Below are positions 13,651-16,400 of a stretch of 16,400 nt of DNA, in pieces. Below the pieces are notes generated by a model. It was given only the letters and a program-made list of their open reading frames with translations. It was not told the DNA's origin and did not search any database. The number at the start of each line of letters is the position of its first letter. Positions within the stretch are counted from its first letter, which is position 1. The stretch comes from Bacteroidales bacterium (GTDB lineage Bacteria > Bacteroidota > Bacteroidia > Bacteroidales > F082): contig JAFWRA010000200.1 of NCBI GenBank assembly GCA_017508895.1, forward strand, positions 1 to 16,400, read 5' to 3'. A program made the translations under genes and the position numbers.

Positions 13651-14889
13651 ATGACAAAGAAGTCAGGCGTTTGTGCGTTTTGTGGCAGGAAAGCCAAGGA
13701 TGTCCGTCTGCTCATTCAAGGCATTGATGCCGAGATTTGCGACAGCTGCGCCGAGCAGGCCCATCTTATCGTCAAAGAGCAGTTTGGCGAGGGCAACGGC
13801 AGGAAGAACTTCGAATCGAAAGGCATCACCCTGAAGAAGCCCGCAGAGATCAAGGCTTTTCTGGATCAGTATGTCATCGGTCAGGAGGAAGCCAAACGCA
13901 CCTTGGCCGTGGCCGTTTACAACCACTACAAACGCATCAGCCAAAAAGTGGAAGCCGACGAGGTGGAGATCGAGAAGTCGAACATCATCCTCGTGGGCGA
14001 GACGGGCACAGGCAAGACCCTGCTGGCCCGCACCATCGCTAAGATGCTCAACGTGCCCTTCGCCATCGCCGATGCCACCGTGCTCACCGAGGCTGGTTAT
14101 GTAGGCGAAGACGTGGAGAACATCCTCGTCAAGCTGTTGCAGGCCGCCGACTACGACGTGGCCGCCACCGAGCGCGGCATCGTCTTCATCGACGAAATCG
14201 ACAAAATCGCCCGCAAGAGCGACAACCCCAGCATCACACGCGACGTTTCGGGCGAAGGCGTGCAACAAGCCATGCTGAAACTGCTCGAAGGCTCCATCGT
14301 CAACGTGCCGCCCCAAGGTGGACGCAAGCACCCCGAGCAGAAAATGATTGCCGTCAACACGAAAGACATCCTCTTCATCGCAGGCGGTGCATTCGACGGC
14401 ATCGAGCGCCTCATCGCCGCCCGCAAACGCACCAACGTGATCGGCTACGGCAGCAGCAGCAAAGAGATGCTCGACAAGGACAACATGCTGCAGTACCTCT
14501 CGCCCGCCGACCTGAAGAAATTCGGCCTGATTCCCGAAATCGTCGGACGTCTGCCCGTCATCACTCACCTCAACCCCTTGGACAAAGACGCGCTGAAACG
14601 CATCCTCACCGAACCCAAGAACGCCTTGGTGAAACAGTTCCAGAAGCTCTTTGCTATGGACAAAATCAAGTTGGTGATTAAGGATGAGGTACTCGATTTC
14701 GTAGTCGACAAAGCCATTGAGTTCAAGGTAGGCGCGCGCGGACTGCGTTCCATCCTGGAGGCCATCCTTAACGACGCTATGTTTGAGATGCCTTCCGACA
14801 TCAACGCGACTGAGTTGGTTATCGACCGCGCCTATGCCGAGGCGAAACTGGAGAAGTCGGGGATGCAGAAGCTTCATGTCGGGGACTGA
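13651..14889 (+). CDS. clpX: ATP-dependent Clp protease ATP-binding subunit ClpX
   Basis: A 412-residue AAA+ unfoldase. The N-terminal zinc-binding domain has Cys8, Cys11, Cys30 and Cys33. Walker A GETGTGKT (116-123), pore-1 loop GYVGED (149-154), Walker B IVFIDEID (177-184), a region matching the RKH loop ([17 protein letters not shown]) and sensor-2 GARGLRSI follow. It recognises tagged or exposed-degron substrates and threads them into ClpP. Translation is probably coupled to clpP, given the 3-bp gap. No promoter is seen directly upstream. Confidence 0.98.
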   Translation: MTKKSGVCAFCGRKAKDVRLLIQGIDAEICDSCAEQAHLIVKEQFGEGNGRKNFESKGITLKKPAEIKAFLDQYVIGQEEAKRTLAVAVYNHYKRISQKVEADEVEIEKSNIILVGETGTGKTLLARTIAKMLNVPFAIADATVLTEAGYVGEDVENILVKLLQAADYDVAATERGIVFIDEIDKIARKSDNPSITRDVSGEGVQQAMLKLLEGSIVNVPPQGGRKHPEQKMIAVNTKDILFIAGGAFDGIERLIAARKRTNVIGYGSSSKEMLDKDNMLQYLSPADLKKFGLIPEIVGRLPVITHLNPLDKDALKRILTEPKNALVKQFQKLFAMDKIKLVIKDEVLDFVVDKAIEFKVGARGLRSILEAILNDAMFEMPSDINATELVIDRAYAEAKLEKSGMQKLHVGD

Positions 14890-14910
14890 TTCCTTTGGTT
14901 TTAAATCTTT

Positions 14911-14981
14911 ACAAACCCTCCCATTATAGATTCCATGCCCACGCACAGCCTCGGCGGGAATGACATAACGGGAGGGTTTGT
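14911..14981. repeat. 71-nt hairpin element with nested inverted repeats after clpX
   Basis: The outer arms 14911-14922 and 14970-14981 are perfect 12-bp reverse complements. Inside, TTAT (14924-14927) pairs with ATAA (14965-14968) and ATTCC (14930-14934) with GGAAT (14957-14961), which gives one long imperfect hairpin. The core ATTCC...GGCGGGAATGAC resembles REP/BIME-type palindromes. No T-tract follows on either strand, so it is not a canonical terminator. Confidence 0.75.
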
Positions 14982-15005
14982 TGGAAAATTACGATGACGT
15001 TTTTT

Positions 15006-15022
15006 TTGGCACAATACTTGCA
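15006..15022 (+). promoter_or_regulatory. Candidate sigma-54 promoter of the DUF4294 gene
   Basis: TTGGCAC, 5 nt, TTGCA. The GG and GC dinucleotides are 10 nt apart, exactly the -24/-12 arrangement of RpoN promoters. Transcription would start near 15033, with ATG at 15060. No TAnnTTTG lies in this gap. A T8 run precedes it. Confidence 0.65.
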
Positions 15023-15059
15023 TTATCCAACGCGTTTAACCTCAGAAAAAGCAAACGCC

Positions 15060-15749
15060 ATGAAAAGAACAGCCTTAATCGCAGCAATGGTCCTGATGAG
15101 CCTCTGCAGTTTCGCTCAACTGATTGACAAAGGTGAACACGCAAAGAAAGTCACGATAAAAAAGAGTGAGGCCTCCCAACCAAAATCAGCGGTGGTCGAC
15201 TTCTCCAACCCAGCAGAGCCTGTCAACGGCACTGTGGTTTACGGCCGCATCGATGAGAACGGCGACACCACCCTCATCGTCTACCTCCCCGAAGTCGACA
15301 TCGACCTGATGCAGCGTTACCTGCAAATCACCAAGACATGGCAGGGACGACGTTTGGCAAACAACGTGAAGAAAGTGTTTCCCTACGCCAAGTTGGCCGG
15401 CGCGAAGATGCAAGAATACGACTCGATTCTCGCCACTATCCCCGACAAAACGGAGCGCAACCGCCTGATGAAAAAGGCCGAGAAGGAAATCACCGACCAA
15501 TACACCGACGAGTTGAAAGACCTCACCATCACCCAAGGGCTCATCCTCGTCCGCCTCATCGACCGCGAGACAGGCAGCACCACCTACCAGGTCGTGCAAG
15601 AGCTACGCGGCAAGGTGCGCGCTTTCTTCTACCAAGGCTTCGCCCGCTTGTGGGGTTACAACCTGAAGACCGAATACGACCCGCACAACAACCCGGAGGA
15701 CGACGAAATCGAGACCATCATGGTTTTGTTGGAACGCGGGGTTATCTGA
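15060..15749 (+). CDS. Exported DUF4294 domain protein
   Basis: A 229-residue protein beginning MKRTALIAAMVLMSLCSFAQ, a signal peptide with likely cleavage after SFA. The mature part contains the DUF4294 hallmarks: NNVKKVFPYAKLAGAKMQEY, then a charged helix with KKAEKEITDQYTDELKDLTI, LVRLIDRETGSTTYQVV and LRGKVRAFFYQGFARLWGYN, ending in an acidic stretch. DUF4294 is a Bacteroidota family of unknown function, periplasmic or outer-membrane associated by its signal. A longer frame starts at ATG 14994, but its extension overlaps the sigma-54-like promoter and would bury the signal peptide, so ATG 15060 is the better start. It is separated from clpX by the 71-nt hairpin. Confidence 0.9.
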   Translation: MKRTALIAAMVLMSLCSFAQLIDKGEHAKKVTIKKSEASQPKSAVVDFSNPAEPVNGTVVYGRIDENGDTTLIVYLPEVDIDLMQRYLQITKTWQGRRLANNVKKVFPYAKLAGAKMQEYDSILATIPDKTERNRLMKKAEKEITDQYTDELKDLTITQGLILVRLIDRETGSTTYQVVQELRGKVRAFFYQGFARLWGYNLKTEYDPHNNPEDDEIETIMVLLERGVI

Positions 15750-15769
15750 AGGCAGTTTGGATTAAAAGA

Positions 15770-15843
15770 TTCAAAATTTAAAGATTAAAATTCAAAATTT
15801 AAGATTCAAAATTCAGCATTCCGCATTCTGCATTCTGCATTCA
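15770..15843. repeat. AT-rich word repeats after the DUF4294 gene
   Basis: Repeats of ATTCAAAATTTAAGATTCAAAATT type are followed by GCATTCTGCATTCTGCATTC-type words. No gene or T-tract terminator is seen. The words recur at 11257-11340 and 16052-16260. Confidence 0.75.
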
Positions 15844-15901
15844 AATTTCAAGTAACTGTTCAAAATTAAACTACAATATCCTTTGGCTTCGGAACGATGA
15901 C

Positions 15902-15995
15902 TTATGACTATGACAATGAACGCTTCAACCAAGGGCTGAAACTTCAGCATCCCCGTGGAAACGGTCATAGTCATTGTCAATGGTCATAGTCATAA
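15902..15995. repeat. Structured inverted repeat of ATGACTATGAC words
   Basis: The left arm 15902-15919 pairs with two separated blocks on the right (15971-15978 and 15983-15995), because the right arm carries an extra short insertion. GTCATAGTCAT occurs twice (15964-15974, 15983-15993). The loop holds two small hairpins: GCTGAA/TTCAGC (15935-15948) and CCGT-GGAA-ACGG (15953-15964). No coding frame is credible here. Role unknown. Confidence 0.6.
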
Positions 15996-16051
15996 AGTCT
16001 CGTAGTCTCGTGTCCAATAGGAAAACTAATTTTGCTCATCTACTTAAGATC

Positions 16052-16258
16052 CAGCATTCAAGATTCAAAATTCAAAATTTAAGATTTAAGATTCAACACA
16101 CCTCATACCTCATACCTCATACTTCATACCTCATTCAGCATTCAGCATTCAAGATTCAAAATTCAAAAATTCAAGATTTAAGATTCAAGATTCAACATAC
16201 CTCATACTTCATACCTCATCCCTCAAACCTCATTCTGCATTCTGCATTCTGCATTCAA
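16052..16258. repeat. 91-bp higher-order duplication made of short words
   Basis: Two copies start with CAGCATTCAAGATTC at 16052 and 16143, a period of 91 bp. Each runs through ATTCAAAATT, AAGATTTAAGATTCAA, CTCATACCTCATAC and CATTC[AT]GCATTC words, and the copies differ by small insertions. There are no conserved spacers and the array is not CRISPR-like. Confidence 0.8.
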
Positions 16259-16302
16259 AATTATTGCTGTCCGCTAAATGATTTTTGCTGAGCATAAAAA
16301 AT

Positions 16303-16332
16303 AGGCTGAACCCCCATTAGGGGATCCAACCT
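16303..16332 (+). terminator. Imperfect hairpin upstream of the transposase
   Basis: The arms 16303-16315 and 16320-16332 pair at 10 of 13 positions around an ATTA loop (core CCCC/GGGG). It sits 8 bp before the transposase -7 box. Such a hairpin could stop outside transcription from entering the element; this is inferred. Confidence 0.5.
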
Positions 16333-16339
16333 TTATCGT

Positions 16340-16347
16340 TACTTTTG
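16340..16347 (+). promoter_or_regulatory. -7 box of the transposase gene
   Basis: TACTTTTG, 25 bp before ATG 16372. The -33 element is not clear. Confidence 0.5.
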
Positions 16348-16371
16348 TTTCTGCTAAAATACACCGTAACG

Positions 16372-16400
16372 ATGAACAAAAGTACGCATTTTATCGGACA
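16372..16400 (+). CDS. Transposase, 5' end only (IS4-type, DUF4372-like N-terminus)
   Basis: The last 29 bases encode MNKSTHFIG and run off the window. This N-terminus is one I associate with Bacteroidota IS4-type transposases that begin with a DUF4372 domain, but nine residues are thin evidence. It sits next to a repeat-rich, gene-free stretch, is preceded by its own -7 box and hairpin, and is probably the left part of an insertion sequence whose terminal repeat I could not locate between 16261 and 16340. Confidence 0.55.

Noticed and set aside
13663..14946. A 427-codon minus-strand frame opposite clpX
   Set aside because: It is an antisense shadow of the GC-rich codons of clpX; the composition is His/Val/Gly/Asp-rich and no motif is seen.
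14911..14981. Ordinary rho-independent terminator of clpX
   Set aside because: The loop region is long and no T-tract follows on either strand, unlike the other terminators in the window.
14994..15059. Upstream ATG start of the DUF4294 protein
   Set aside because: The extension overlaps the sigma-54-like promoter and would put 22 residues in front of a clear signal peptide.
16052..16258. Possible CRISPR array
   Set aside because: The repeats are short nested words of varying length without unique equal-length spacers, and no cas gene is present.
15974..16291. A 105-codon frame across the word repeats
   Set aside because: It is a translation of low-complexity repeats (HTSYLIPHTSY type), with no promoter and no family.

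Overview
The window looks like a chromosomal stretch from a Bacteroidales bacterium (phylum Bacteroidota). Three things point there. Almost every transcription start carries the Bacteroidota -7 box TAnnTTTG, and Shine-Dalgarno sites are mostly absent. The gene families (GldA, DUF4294, YD/DUF4595-like lipoproteins, TPR-TM-HTH regulators) are typical of the phylum. A 3' remnant of a type IX secretion (T9SS) sorting domain is also present. I cannot name the genus.

Left part (1-6600) is accessory in character. A truncated minus-strand gene starts at 85. A minus-strand TPR lipoprotein-type membrane regulator (501-2288) diverges from gldA (2376-3284). gldA converges on a class II Fic protein with a C-terminal winged helix (3297-4370), whose leader holds four regularly spaced TACCAC half-sites. 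Next come a secreted YD-repeat-like lipoprotein (4632-5456) and an unrecognised one-TM protein (5639-6505). The latter is followed in frame by 24 codons resembling the tail of a T9SS type A sorting domain.

Central part (6600-10000) is housekeeping. metK (6824-8095) is preceded by a convincing SAM-II-type riboswitch with a 20-codon upstream ORF behind it. On the minus strand lies the likely operon ruvX (9357-9788) - def (8761-9330) - small TPR lipoprotein (8167-8730), with tRNA-His (9881-9955) upstream under its own promoter and terminator.

Right part (10000-15750) holds an orphan OppC/DppC-type permease with an unusually large periplasmic insert (10093-11256). Then comes tRNA-Leu(UAG) directly followed by tig-clpP-clpX, the chaperone/protease module: trigger factor folds nascent chains, and ClpX unfolds substrates into the ClpP chamber. 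A DUF4294 exported protein (15060-15749) follows behind what looks like a sigma-54 promoter.

The right edge (15750-16400) has no host gene. It is packed with low-complexity tandem words, including a 91-bp higher-order duplication, and ends in the first codons of a transposase. Related word-like repeats recur in four intergenic regions. I did not find a defence island, CRISPR array or biosynthetic cluster. The most interesting signals are regulatory: the riboswitch with its upstream ORF, the Fic leader repeats, the sigma-54 site, a 71-nt hairpin element after clpX and the T9SS tail remnant.
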